From: Beroe ovata
Lineage: Eukaryota; Ctenophora; Nuda; Beroida; Beroidae
DNA: 11,495 nt
NCBI GenBank assembly: GCA_946803715.1
Contig: CAMPET010000098.1
Location: 245,817 to 257,311, forward strand
Direction of reading: 5' to 3'
The notes below the pieces were generated by a model. The model had not been told where the DNA came from. It did no database searches and was given only the letters and a program-made list of their open reading frames with translations. The number at the start of each line of letters is the position of its first letter. The stretch's first letter is position 1. Positions 1 through 8,455 of this stretch are shown here, in pieces. The position numbers were made by a program, and so were the translations under genes.

Positions 1-24
1 CACACACACACACACACACACACA
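1..24. repeat. CA dinucleotide microsatellite
   Basis: The window opens inside a run of CA repeats that continues to about base 24 and probably extends beyond the left edge. It is followed by a G-rich run and a C-rich run. No function is implied. Confidence 0.95.
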
Positions 25-821
25 TACAGGGGGGGAGGGGTGTATATCGCACCACCCCCTCCCTCCAGATTACCTATTTGCCATGTCTTGTTATGTAGAT
101 GAGACATGTCCTAACACACTGAGAGAGAGAGGGACAGAGGTGACAATAGGAATACCCATCACTCACACTGAGTGTTATATGTAGTAGAATATGGATTCTA
201 AATCTCATCTCCGGAATATCAAACCTCCCTCCACAACAATGAACAAACCTCCTCTCACTCCTCACAACCGGCTTAACCCTGGCTGGTCACAAAGTCACAG
301 TCTCCTACTGAATCCTCCTGCCTCACGAAGTCAGGAAATTCTGAGATTGACTGTCACACATGAAGTGATTTGAGGAGTAACACTGAATTGTGACCAGTAT
401 CCCCGAGTAATATTCATTCTCTCTGTATAGCTATCTGTATAGTTCCGGGATGTTTGATGTTTGAGGCAATCCCTGTCAACACACAATGGACCCGTGGCCA
501 CCTCTCGCGGCGTTACCCAGCGAGAATAATCTTTTGAAAAAACATCTCACCACGCACGAAAAGAGAGAATAAAAAACAACGAACCTATTATTAAAATCGC
601 TGTCACCCCTACAAAATTCTTTCTACTCACCCATTTTTGCACAAAAAAATCGTTCATTTGCCCATATATATCAGTAATTTGAACAATGCCATTGTGTTTG
701 TCAGCATAAAAGTTTTAAATATCGACTCAGATTTTGAGGGTACCTCTCTCATGGACAACACAGTTGCTTCGATCACGTGACATTTTCGGCGCGTGTCACA
801 GCCCTGAATATTATGTTGATG

Positions 822-900
822 AGGGTGTGTGGGTGTTTGTGTGTATGTGTATGTTTGTGTATGTATATGTGTCTGTGTGTGTGTGTTTGTGTGTGTGTAT
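822..900. repeat. GT-rich imperfect microsatellite
   Basis: About 80 bases consist almost wholly of G and T with periodic A (GTGTGT, GTATGT, GTTTGT units). It is an interrupted GT repeat, longest uninterrupted near 876-886. The valine/cysteine-rich frame across it is an artefact of the repeat. Confidence 0.85.
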
Positions 901-1209
901 GGGCGCGTGTCTGCACCCCCTCTCCCCTCAATATTGCGGTAGGATGACCACCACTACTCCCGCCGTAATTGCACGGACACGAGCCGATTTCACGATCCCC
1001 CTCCCCCCGTAATAAGCTGTCTCTTGCGGTCAGGCCGTGCTATCTTGGTTCTAATTGGTTAATGGACTATATAATTAGGGTTTGAACCAAACTGCATGTT
1101 CCACAGATAATGTGAAAATTGGGGAAAGTATCATCGTGCTTAGTACCATTGTACCTGATTATAATGGATACCTGATGTCAAAGGAGTCAAATCCAACCCA
1201 ATAATGTAT

Positions 1210-1247
1210 CCAATGTGGACCACTGAATCCAATGTGGACCACTGAAT
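1210..1247. repeat. Two exact copies of a 19-bp tandem repeat
   Basis: The unit CCAATGTGGACCACTGAAT occurs at 1210-1228 and again, identical, at 1229-1247. The unit starts with CCAAT, but nothing else suggests a promoter here. A recent slippage duplication is the simplest explanation. Confidence 0.9.
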
Positions 1248-1754
1248 CGCCTTATCATGGCTCAAGTATTACCCCTCATGAATTAGAATGTTATTTTAGA
1301 CTCATAGTATGCATGCTCAGGTGAACTTTACCTAGCTTTGCATGAAGGCTCATCAGTGACCTAAGCCTTTTTGATTGCATTCTTTCACTGGAGAACACAA
1401 AGTGACAGATTTTTTGTCATATTTATATTTTCTCTGTGATATTATACTTTTATTCAATACCTGACCGAATCAGGAATCTAAATTTATCATCAAGAAGGCA
1501 ATTAAATATGCATTCCAGGTTTAGCGTGACTCAAAGGTGTATTTCTCCTCCGGAATCCTATTAGAACTCTCTTTGATACTTGGATTGTATACGAGGAGTT
1601 GGGGAAGCTAATCAACAAGCACTATATGATGAGAAGGAATGGGATCAGCGTTCATTTTCCACACCTCCCCCATCGGATGTAATAATCATGTTTACTGGCA
1701 GCCCACACTCTATGCCCTCCCCCCTCTCTCTCTCGCCCTCTGCTTGTGCTGCGC

Positions 1755-1800
1755 GCTGATTGGCTCTCACGCACGTGACGTCACACTGCATCGTCCAATG
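1755..1800 (+). promoter_or_regulatory. Probable POU gene promoter: CCAAT boxes flanking E-box/CRE
   Basis: ATTGG (a reverse CCAAT) lies at 1759-1763 and CCAAT at 1795-1799. Between them CACGTG (1772-1777, the bHLH E-box core) overlaps TGACGTCA (1776-1783, the full palindromic cAMP-response element). Seen directly: the four motifs and a CpG-richer background than the flanks. Known: CCAAT boxes bind NF-Y, and CRE binds CREB/ATF factors. Inferred: this is the core or proximal promoter, since it sits about 100 to 140 bases before the chosen start codon and no TATA box is visible. The transcription start cannot be placed. Confidence 0.55.
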
Positions 1801-1900
1801 GGATCACGCGCCTCCCTCCTACTCTAGCCCCGCGAGCTACAACCACAAATTATTTGTAGTTTATTCATCAGCTTTGCCGTTCAGTGGACGAACTCTCAAC

Positions 1901-2917
1901 ATGAATAGTATTATGAACCCCCTGATTAATTCATCGATACCCGCTATTTCGTCGATGGTGAAGCCCGACCCTGGGAAGATGCCGACCATGGTTCACGAGT
2001 ATTTTCCGCATTATTTCACCCAAGTGTCGCCCTTCAACTGCGGTTCGTCCAACTTTAACTTGGGCAGTGTGGTCTCCTCCTTCCAGCCTCCTTCCTCGCA
2101 TGGATTTGCACGACCATGCAGCTCCCAGGCGATGCAGACCTCGTCTCCCCCCACTGAGCTATCCCATCTCCACTCCCTCCACAACCACCACATCCAGCCA
2201 CCCCCGATACAGCAACATGTCCCCAGTTTCCATGGCAACCACCACATGCAGCGCGAGCAACACCTCCACCACAACCCCCACTCTCTCAACTCTCCGCCCC
2301 GGATACAAGATGACAAACCGCTCATGCTCACATCCCCAGAGGCGCTCAGCAACCCACCCGAGCTGAAGACACTGGAGGAATTCGCTAACGAGTTCAAAAT
2401 ACGGCGGATAAAGCTCGGATACACTCAGACCAATGTCGGTGGAGCTCTAGCCTCCGTGCACGGTACAGACTTCAGTCAGACTACCATCTGCAGATTCGAG
2501 AATCTCCAACTCAGCTTCAAGAACGCGTGCAAGTTGATGCCCATCCTGAGGAAATGGCTGGATGAAACAGAGAAGTCAGGTAAGCATGGACAGGAGATAT
2601 CACCCTCGGAGAGGAAGAGGAAGAGAAGAACAACTATCGGGGTCTCGGCGAAGGACAACTTGGAGCAACATTTCGAGAGACAGAGCAAGCCCTCGTCCCA
2701 GGAGATTCAGGCCATCGCCAAGAGTCTCGGGCTGGAGAAGGAGGTGGTCCGGGTGTGGTTTTGCAACCGGCGACAACGGGAGAAGAGGGTCAAGACATCG
2801 CTGGCCATCACCCCGGACGGGTTTGGTTTTTCCCACCATCTCCAACAGCTGAGTCACCCGCACACGCACCACCATCATCATCTCTCACACGGGCTGCTCA
2901 TCGGGAAGTCGGAGTGA
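1901..2917 (+). CDS. POU1F1-like: POU class I (Pit-1-type) homeodomain transcription factor, intronless coding region
   Basis: The 338-residue protein is a nuclear sequence-specific DNA-binding regulator. The N-terminal half (1-150) is Ser/Pro/His-rich and low in complexity, and probably acts in activation. Residues about 152-226 form the POU-specific domain, with [19 protein letters not shown] and [22 protein letters not shown] short linker of about 12 residues follows, then the homeodomain at about 239-298 with the basic RKRKRR arm and the recognition-helix motif WFCNRR (286-291, Cys and Asn at homeodomain positions 50 and 51). A His-rich tail ends the protein. FANEFK, the tyrosine of [12 protein letters not shown] and [15 protein letters not shown] match class I (Pit-1), not class III or IV. 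Start: the ATG at 1901 has A at -3. An in-frame ATG at 1760 would add 47 residues, but it lies within the putative promoter. No intron interrupts the frame, unlike vertebrate POU1F1, which is split. Family assignment is firm; biological role in this organism is unknown. Confidence 0.95.
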   Translation: MNSIMNPLINSSIPAISSMVKPDPGKMPTMVHEYFPHYFTQVSPFNCGSSNFNLGSVVSSFQPPSSHGFARPCSSQAMQTSSPPTELSHLHSLHNHHIQPPPIQQHVPSFHGNHHMQREQHLHHNPHSLNSPPRIQDDKPLMLTSPEALSNPPELKTLEEFANEFKIRRIKLGYTQTNVGGALASVHGTDFSQTTICRFENLQLSFKNACKLMPILRKWLDETEKSGKHGQEISPSERKRKRRTTIGVSAKDNLEQHFERQSKPSSQEIQAIAKSLGLEKEVVRVWFCNRRQREKRVKTSLAITPDGFGFSHHLQQLSHPHTHHHHHLSHGLLIGKSE

Positions 2918-3465
2918 AGCGGAGTCAGTGTGTGTGGATGGGATATGCGTGGTGTTACCACGGAGTCGAGCTGATACCGGCAAGAAGATAGCGACCTGCG
3001 ACATAGACGCTTAACGAGAGGTGTGATCCAATTCGGACTCAAGCTTTTGCGACATCGATTCACTGAACTATGCTGGTATTTTTTGAGAAAGACTTGTTTT
3101 GACGTTGCCTCCGATTTGTTATTGAGGGTATTGATTGATAAGCTGGCAGTTTGATGTCGATTGATATGCATTTTGGAAAGAAGTATTAATTATGTTTTCA
3201 GAATATTATTCCCGATGTTCTGGACTTTGAAAGCTTATTCATAGTAAGCATTGTTATTTGGAACTTAATTTGTAATTTATGATGATAATTATTGTTATTT
3301 TAGTGATCTTTGCCATGTTTTTTTTCAATATTCACCATCAAACAATCTGAGACTTATTCCTTCTTCAATAGAATTCATAACTCTCTTGGGATGTGTAAAA
3401 GCAGAACAGCCTGGAATTCAACTCTCAAGCTTGATAAGTTTATAAACTTGTTGATCGTGAATCTG

Positions 3466-3471
3466 ATTAAA
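3466..3471 (+). terminator. Candidate polyadenylation signal ATTAAA
   Basis: ATTAAA, the commonest variant polyadenylation hexamer, lies about 550 bases after the POU stop codon in an AT-rich region. Downstream sequence is only weakly GT-rich, so use is uncertain. The AATAAA at 3699 is an alternative. Confidence 0.3.
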
Positions 3472-3698
3472 ATTCCCACATTTTATTAGGTAAACAAGTC
3501 ACAATAATATCTAGTTTAACGGGGTGATCATAAAGTTTTCCCACCACTGACCAGTTCGTTTTCTTCTCTTGATCCCAATTCCCATGGCCCCCACGTCGGA
3601 CCATTGTTGTCCCTCTCAGCCACTTCCAATCTCTGTGTCAGTGTAGGTATCAGCCACTCACCATATTATTCTGTATCTCTCTCTATCTCTCCGTCTGG

Positions 3699-3704
3699 AA
3701 TAAA
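3699..3704 (+). terminator. Candidate polyadenylation signal AATAAA
   Basis: This is the canonical AATAAA hexamer, about 780 bases after the POU stop codon. GTGTGTGA occurs about 40 bases further on (near 3744), a reasonable GT-rich downstream element. It is the better of the two candidates for ending the POU transcript. Confidence 0.4.
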
Positions 3705-4861
3705 CACTAACAAGTAACACGCCCAGTACCATCATCAGTGATAAGTGTGTGACAAGCACGCGAACATTACGCCCGAAGTCTCTCACCACCAAACTTAAAA
3801 CCGGTAAAACTCAGCCAGGGTACTTTCTCTCACCCCACCTAATGGGGGAATGGGGAGCGTGTGTGGTGGACGGACACAACGCTTTGTGTGTGATTGTTTA
3901 GGGATGGGAACATATTATAGATCTAACAGGGGATGGGAATAATGAGTTGATTGGTAGCATGATTGTTTATTTAAACTAACATGTAGGTAGGTACTTTGGA
4001 ACCACTGCGATAATCACTTTCATTACGTCTGATGGAGCTTCAATTGATGATTTGAACACTCAACTGATGCTTCTAGCTATTGGCACCATTGCAACAACGC
4101 TGAAGATTGACCCTGATGCTTCTGGTCAAAATAGCTGCAACAGCCATGGCCCATAGGTTCCGGAGTATATAGCGGATTTGAACATGCACAGTGAAGCGGT
4201 AATCGGTATACAGGCATTAATATATCCAAGACATGATGCAATATATGTTAAATATTCATATTATCCGATGTATGAGGAAGGACCTACTCCAGCCCTCCAT
4301 TCAAATCCAGTGTTTGAATATCATTATGCGTTCACACACACCTTTCAAATGGCACAATACGATAGTCGGAGAAATTAATAGGGAACTCACTCCAGTTGGA
4401 TCGGTAGAGGTGTACAGGATGCACCCGAATTCTCGGTTCCTCGTTACTAATGCACTTCGTTTCCCGGGGTCATGAATTTGTAATGAGCAGGCATTCCCGA
4501 CATTGTACCCGCGGACTTACAGCTGTGTGTCCGCTGTGTATTCAGCATTCACAACCAATTAACCAATTATAACCAACCAAATTATGACTGTGTCAAGGTG
4601 TGTTTTTGTGGGTATTATCATGCACCTTATCACACCCCAACTTGAACTAACAATTAATAAGATCAGTTGGATATACGTCATGTATACGCTATACATAGAA
4701 TACATGCATGTATAATACACAATGTATAACATGCACACTACAGCATGTTTTGCATGCTCCTTGCACACTACTACTATACTGTCTCATTCCACTCTGTCCA
4801 TACTCTCTCACTGTCAGTTTGCGTTTGTCTCAGATAACGTTCATATCGAGTTTTTACTACC

Positions 4862-7001
4862 ATGGAAGCTGCTAAGGAAATACTGACAAGGCTAGTTTTT
4901 TTCTACTCTGTATCCTAGCTAGAACAGTTTTAACACTAACCGACTGACCGACTCGAGACTCATCCCTCACTCTTTAACACCTATGACACCTCTAAAGCCT
5001 GGCATACTGTACTCAAACCTTGACACCACTCCAGGTACTGCCAAGTGCAGCACATCACACAACGGAAGAACGATGAACTGCTCAGTGCTATGGATGAGAT
5101 AGCACTAGAGCTAGAGAGAGTCGACAACACATTCGACACGGGACCACTACTTAATGTGGTCGCCACTCTCAGGTAATTGCTTATTTTGCAAATGCTAGTT
5201 TTGGCAAAATGGCAAAGATTTTATGTCTGAAGCGGATATGTCTCACGACCTTTTAGGGAAGCCGTGTCAGAAACCATCAAACCGAACCAGAACGCACCCC
5301 GTGAGTTTGAGAGCTTGACCAAGTTGTTGGAAGCCCGGTCGACCGAGATGAAGGGGGAGGAGGCGCACAATGAGGACCTTATCCTTGAGCTGGAGAGGGA
5401 CAGGAGGGACGTGAAGAGCGAGAGGACGGAGATAGATGAACAGAAGAGGTTGCTCGGACTGGACAAGGAGAGGATGGAACAGAAAATAGACCAGGTATAA
5501 TACCAGGATCATGGGTTACCAGGTACCAGGTGCCAGGGTGGGATGAACATTATATGCGTGTGTTGAATGTGGAAAGTATGGGCGGTTGGAATTGTAAATG
5601 AAGTGGGTTGAGTGGGTGGTGACGGTATTTGAGAGGGTGGCACAATGCAATAAAGATGGTTTTGACAGTCACTTCCCCGCATCTCCAGGAGAGAAATGAA
5701 CTGTTGAACAGGGCACAAGACCTGGCAATCCTGACCAAGGTGTCAGATGAACCAGCAGAGCATGAATCACTGGAGAAGATTGTGGTGAAGGAAGCTGAGC
5801 GGTGTAGACTGAAGTCGGAGCTAGCTCTCCTCAAGAAGTCAGAGGAGATCAAGGGTCTGGAGACGATGTGCGATAGGTACCAGGGGGAGATCAAGAAAGT
5901 GAGGGATGACGCGAGGGAGGCGGTGAAAATCAGTGAAAATCAAGCGATGGAGGGTGCGTTCATGAGTTCATGAGTTGATCATTCAGCCATTCAACCATTC
6001 AATTAATCAATCAATCAACCACTCAATCAATCGATCGGTCTATCATGCAGCGTGTAAGAGGTTGAAGCAGATGAACGGGGAACTAGTCAAGTCTCAGGAA
6101 ACTGCACGGAAGTTTCAGGAGCTACTGGTCGTGGAACGTGAACGAAACAAGACCCTCAAGGTGGGACCCTCCAGGAGGACTCACGATAGACCCCCCTATG
6201 ACAGGGCTCCCCTCATAGGGTCCTCATTATAGGCCCTATGTCTTATGAGTAGACTAAATTGTCACCATAATCAATATATAGACTGTACGTGACTGCATCA
6301 TTGTAGGCACATCTAGACCACGAGCGACTCCAGCCGATAGGGAAACACGTGCAGACCAGTTTGGGTGGTATCCATGGAGCGGACGCTAGTAACCTAGCAA
6401 CGATACCAGGCCTGTCACGTGCCATCATACAGCGCGCAGCAAAGAGTGGAACTGTTCCTGTTGCTGTAAGGGTGGAGAACTTGCTCAAGAAGAATGAGGT
6501 AAACCTATCAATCTCATCATATCCTCATCACTTGGGAAAGGGGCAAACATCTGTGATATGATCATGATCTAGGGGACCGTGGGGGGCACTATCAGTATCA
6601 ATTATCATCACAATCAAACGTAACACCTGATAAAACACATACCACAGAGTCTAACGAAGGAGCTAGAGTCAGCACAGGAAACACTGAAATCGACACAGAA
6701 AGAGTACACCAGGTTGAAGGAGGAGTGTAAAGCAGTGTGTAACAAGCTACACTACTCCAAGGTAGTAACCATGACAACAACAAACCTTCGTCTTGATAAC
6801 AGTCGCACAACAGTGTTCACACTGTTATTCAGTCAGCCCTGTTGACATAATGTGATATCACACACCCCCTCACGCACACACACACACACACACAGATGCA
6901 AGCGATCACACTGAAGTGATATCACACTATGTCACAGTGTGATATCACACACGCCCTCTCACACTCAGATGCAAGCGATCACACTGAAGCAGAGTCGGGA
7001 A
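4862..7001 (+). CDS. Coiled-coil protein gene, exons 1-7 and start of exon 8 (first contig copy)
   Basis: I do not recognise the family. Exons read as 4862-4890, 5035-5172, 5257-5494, 5689-5953, 6051-6160, 6307-6498, 6648-6761 and 6969-7001 (cut by the N at 7002). Phases join cleanly throughout, and finishing exon 8 from the second copy gives exactly 431 codons (430 residues plus stop). The start ATG sits in a strong Kozak context (ACCATGG). Intron 1 would need a GC donor; the other donors are GT. Residues about 10-265 and 312-385 are Glu/Lys/Arg/Leu-rich with heptad-like spacing, typical of long coiled coils. Residues about 272-312 are Gly/Ala/Ile-rich and break the coil. There is no signal peptide or membrane segment, so a cytoplasmic, cytoskeletal or ciliary scaffold is likely but unproven. 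Exon 1 is the least certain part. The sequence past exon 4 is repeated after 7002. Confidence 0.8.
4891..5034 (+). other. Probable GC-AG intron 1 of the coiled-coil gene
   Basis: After ATG plus 28 bases the sequence reads AAG then GCTAGT, one mismatch from the GC-intron donor consensus GCAAGT. It ends at CCACTCCAG (5034). Splicing here keeps phase 2 and joins the peptide MEAAKEILT through Arg to YCQVQHITQRKNDELL. No GT donor in this stretch restores the frame. The call rests on phase and context only. Confidence 0.45.
6896..6919 (+). other. Decoy exon 8 start with duplicated splice acceptor (first copy)
   Basis: CACACAG followed by ATGCAAGCGATCACACTGAA repeats the true acceptor and start of exon 8 found at 6969, 73 bases further on. 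If spliced here, the reading frame is Met-Gln-Ala-Ile-Thr-Leu-Lys followed immediately by TGA (6917-6919). Use of this upstream acceptor would truncate the protein after about 369 residues. The preceding CA run makes a poor polypyrimidine tract. Confidence 0.8.
6916..6948. repeat. Perfect 13-bp inverted repeat just before the exon 8 acceptor
   Basis: GTGATATCACACT (6916-6928) and AGTGTGATATCAC (6936-6948) are exact reverse complements separated by 7 bases. Each arm also contains GTGATATCAC, itself a palindrome. The hairpin lies between the decoy and true acceptors and ends 20 bases before the true AG. In the second copy the right arm carries a mismatch (TAGCAC). Confidence 0.85.
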
Positions 7002-7002
7002 N
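7002..7002. other. Single N: contig join with backward step
   Basis: The N separates GTCGGGAA (exon 8 interior) from CAAGAAAGTGAGGG (exon 4 interior). No biological transcript order fits this join. It is best explained as a one-base placeholder between two assembly contigs that in truth overlap by about 1.1 kb. Confidence 0.9.
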
Positions 7003-8119
7003 CAAGAAAGTGAGGGATGACGCGAGGGAGGCGGTAAAAATCAGTGAAAATCAAGCCATGGAGGGTGAGTTCATGAGTTCATGAGTTAATCAATCAACCA
7101 ATCAATCATAACAATCAATCAACCAATCAATCATAACAATCAATCAATCGATCAATCATTCAATCGATCTATCATGCAGCGTGTAAGAGGTTGAAGCAGA
7201 TGAATGGGGAGCTAGTCAAGTCTCAGGAAACTGCACGGAAGTTCCAGGAGCTACTGGTCGTGGAACGTGAACGAAACAAGACCCTCAAGGTGGGGCCCTC
7301 CAGGAGGATTCACGATAACCCCCCCCCCCATGACAGAGCTCCCCTCATAGGGTCCTCATTATAGGCCCTATGACTTATGAGTCGACTAATTTGTCACCAT
7401 AATCAAAATATAGACTGTTCATGACTGCATCATTATAGGCACATCTAGACCACGAGCGACTACAGCCGATAGGAAAACACGTGCAGACCAGTTTGGGTGG
7501 TATCCAGGGAGCGGACGCTAGTAACCTAGCAACGATACCAGGCCTGTCACGTGCAATCATACAGCGCGCAGCAAAGAGTGGAACGGTTCCTGCTGCTGTC
7601 AGGGTGGAGAACTTGCTCAAGAAGAATGAGGTAAACTTATCAATCTCATCATATCCTCATCACTTGGGAGAGAGTGCAAACATCTGTGATATGATCATGA
7701 TCTAGAGGACCGTAGGGGGCACTATCAGTATCAATTATCATCACAATCAAACGTAACACATGATAAAACACATACCACAGAGTCTAACGAAGGAGTTAGA
7801 GTCAGCACAGGAAACACTGAAATCGACACAGAAAGAGTACACCAGGTTGAAAGAGGAGTGTAAAGTAGTGTGTAACAAGCTACACTACTCCAAGGTAGTA
7901 ACCATGACAACAACAAAGCTTCGTCTTGATAACAGTCGCACAACAGTGTTCACACTGTTATCAGTCAGCCCAGTTGACACAGTGTGATATCACACACCCC
8001 CTCTCACACACAGATGCGAGCAATCACACTGAATTGATATCACACTATGTCACAGTGTGATAGCACACACCCCCTCTCACACACAGATGCAAGCGATCAC
8101 ACTGAAGCAGAGTCGGGAA
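7003..8119. repeat. Second copy of the 1.1-kb duplicated segment (start of contig 2, probable other allele)
   Basis: It matches 5892-7001 across exons and introns. Coding parts differ at 15 of about 511 bases, 12 synonymous and 3 changing the residue (His/Gln, Val/Ala, Ala/Val). Introns differ more: intron 4 is 115 bases here against 97, because an AATC-type repeat has changed length. Splice sites are kept, and the intron 4 donor is GTGAGT here against GTGCGT. Confidence 0.93.
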
Positions 8120-8293
8120 GACGCTCTACAGAAGCTGAAGAACGCGGACAACAAGTACGAGAGTCTCAATCGGTCTCTCACCCGTCAGACAGTGAGCTAC
8201 ATGCAGGAGGGAGAGCAACAGGAGGGAGGAGGGGAGGGGGAGAGGAGTGATGAGAGAGCAGCGTTCCTGCCCAGTGTTTCACCAGCTTCCTAG
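7003..8293 (+). CDS. Coiled-coil protein gene, end of exon 4 to stop (second contig copy)
   Basis: Exons read 7003-7064 (partial exon 4), 7180-7289, 7439-7630, 7781-7894 and 8087-8293, ending at TAG (8291-8293). Exon lengths for exons 5, 6 and 7 (110, 192 and 114) equal those of the first copy. This copy alone supplies the complete last exon of 68 codons. That exon continues the coil (SREDALQKLKNADNKYESLN), then passes into a Gly/Glu/Gln-rich acidic tail and the end AAFLPSVSPAS. The tail is encoded by a purine tract (about 8204-8246) with several GGG runs. This is the same gene as 4862-7001, not a separate paralogue, if the join at 7002 is an overlap. Confidence 0.85.
8014..8037 (+). other. 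Decoy exon 8 start with duplicated splice acceptor (second copy)
   Basis: CACACACAG then ATGCGAGCAATCACACTGAA, followed by an in-frame TGA, mirrors the decoy in the first copy, 73 bases before the true exon 8 at 8087. It has two substitutions relative to the exon (CGA, GCA) and AAT in place of AAG. It therefore drifts like non-coding sequence, yet the stop is kept in both copies. Confidence 0.75.
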
Positions 8294-8455
8294 TAGGGAG
8301 AAACAGTAGAGAGTTGTTACTGTCGATATCGGACAGACTGAGCACGATGTACTGCCAATATCGACACTGCAGCTGTCACTAAACCCCGGTTACAAAGGTT
8401 GACGGCTATTTGGGATCTCAGGACTGCGACACTGCGTATCTCTGGGTTTCATTGA

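Larger units (their letters stand above)
25..1740. other. Non-coding upstream region, no gene seen
   Basis: I see no convincing gene on either strand. The open frames here are short (under 95 codons), lack family resemblance, and one of them mainly translates a GT-rich tract. The stretch contains that tract (about 822-900), an exact 19-bp tandem repeat (1210-1247), a 10-bp palindrome at about 1079-1088, and AT-rich sequence such as TATATAATT near 1067. It probably holds distal regulatory sequence for the POU gene downstream, but no particular element can be supported. Confidence 0.6.
2918..4861. other. POU 3' region and intergenic sequence, no gene seen
   Basis: The first several hundred bases are AT-rich (for example 3180-3310) and plausibly form the 3' untranslated region. 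Possible polyadenylation signals follow at 3466 and 3699. From about 3720 to 4800 I see only short, unconvincing frames (a 66-codon one at 4178-4378 has no recognisable content). A cluster of ATGCAT/GTATA palindromic words occurs near 4676-4760, including AGCATG/CATGCT as a 6-bp stem. The coiled-coil gene's upstream control region should lie just before 4862, but no clear promoter motif is visible. Confidence 0.55.
5892..7001. repeat. First copy of a 1.1-kb duplicated segment (end of contig 1)
   Basis: This 1110-base segment aligns end to end with 7003-8119 (offset 1111 at the left edge, 1118 at the right). It spans the end of exon 4 through the first 33 bases of exon 8. It stops precisely at the N, where its sequence ends GCAGAGTCGGGAA. 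The other copy continues from that same word into the rest of exon 8. This is the signature of overlapping contig ends. Confidence 0.95.

Noticed and set aside
1860-1868. Pit-1 consensus site (TTTATTCAT) in the 5' untranslated region, suggesting autoregulation
   Set aside because: The degenerate consensus WWTATNCAT is expected about once per 8 kb on both strands. It also occurs at 409-417 and 4251-4259, so its position here is not informative.
2011-2424. 137-codon antisense frame and several other frames over the POU gene
   Set aside because: They are shadows of the POU coding sequence, driven by its His/Pro/Ser codon bias. Only the class I POU frame has family identity.
4178-4378. Short frame of 66 codons between the POU and coiled-coil genes
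   Set aside because: It has no recognisable motif, no fitting splice partner for the coiled-coil exons and no supporting copy.
5550-5894. Antisense 114-codon frame across exon 4 of the coiled-coil gene
   Set aside because: The plus-strand frame fits the exon phases, and the allele differences within the repeated part are synonymous in it. The antisense frame is the usual mirror of a Glu/Lys-rich coil.
5974-6050. AATC repeats that looked like a possible CRISPR-like or satellite array
   Set aside because: They are a simple tetranucleotide microsatellite inside intron 4, with length differing between the two copies and no spacers.
8204-8246. Purine-rich tract with GGG runs as a G-quadruplex
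   Set aside because: Only three close G runs are present, with the fourth about 12 bases away, and the tract is explained as codons for the Gly/Glu/Gln-rich tail.
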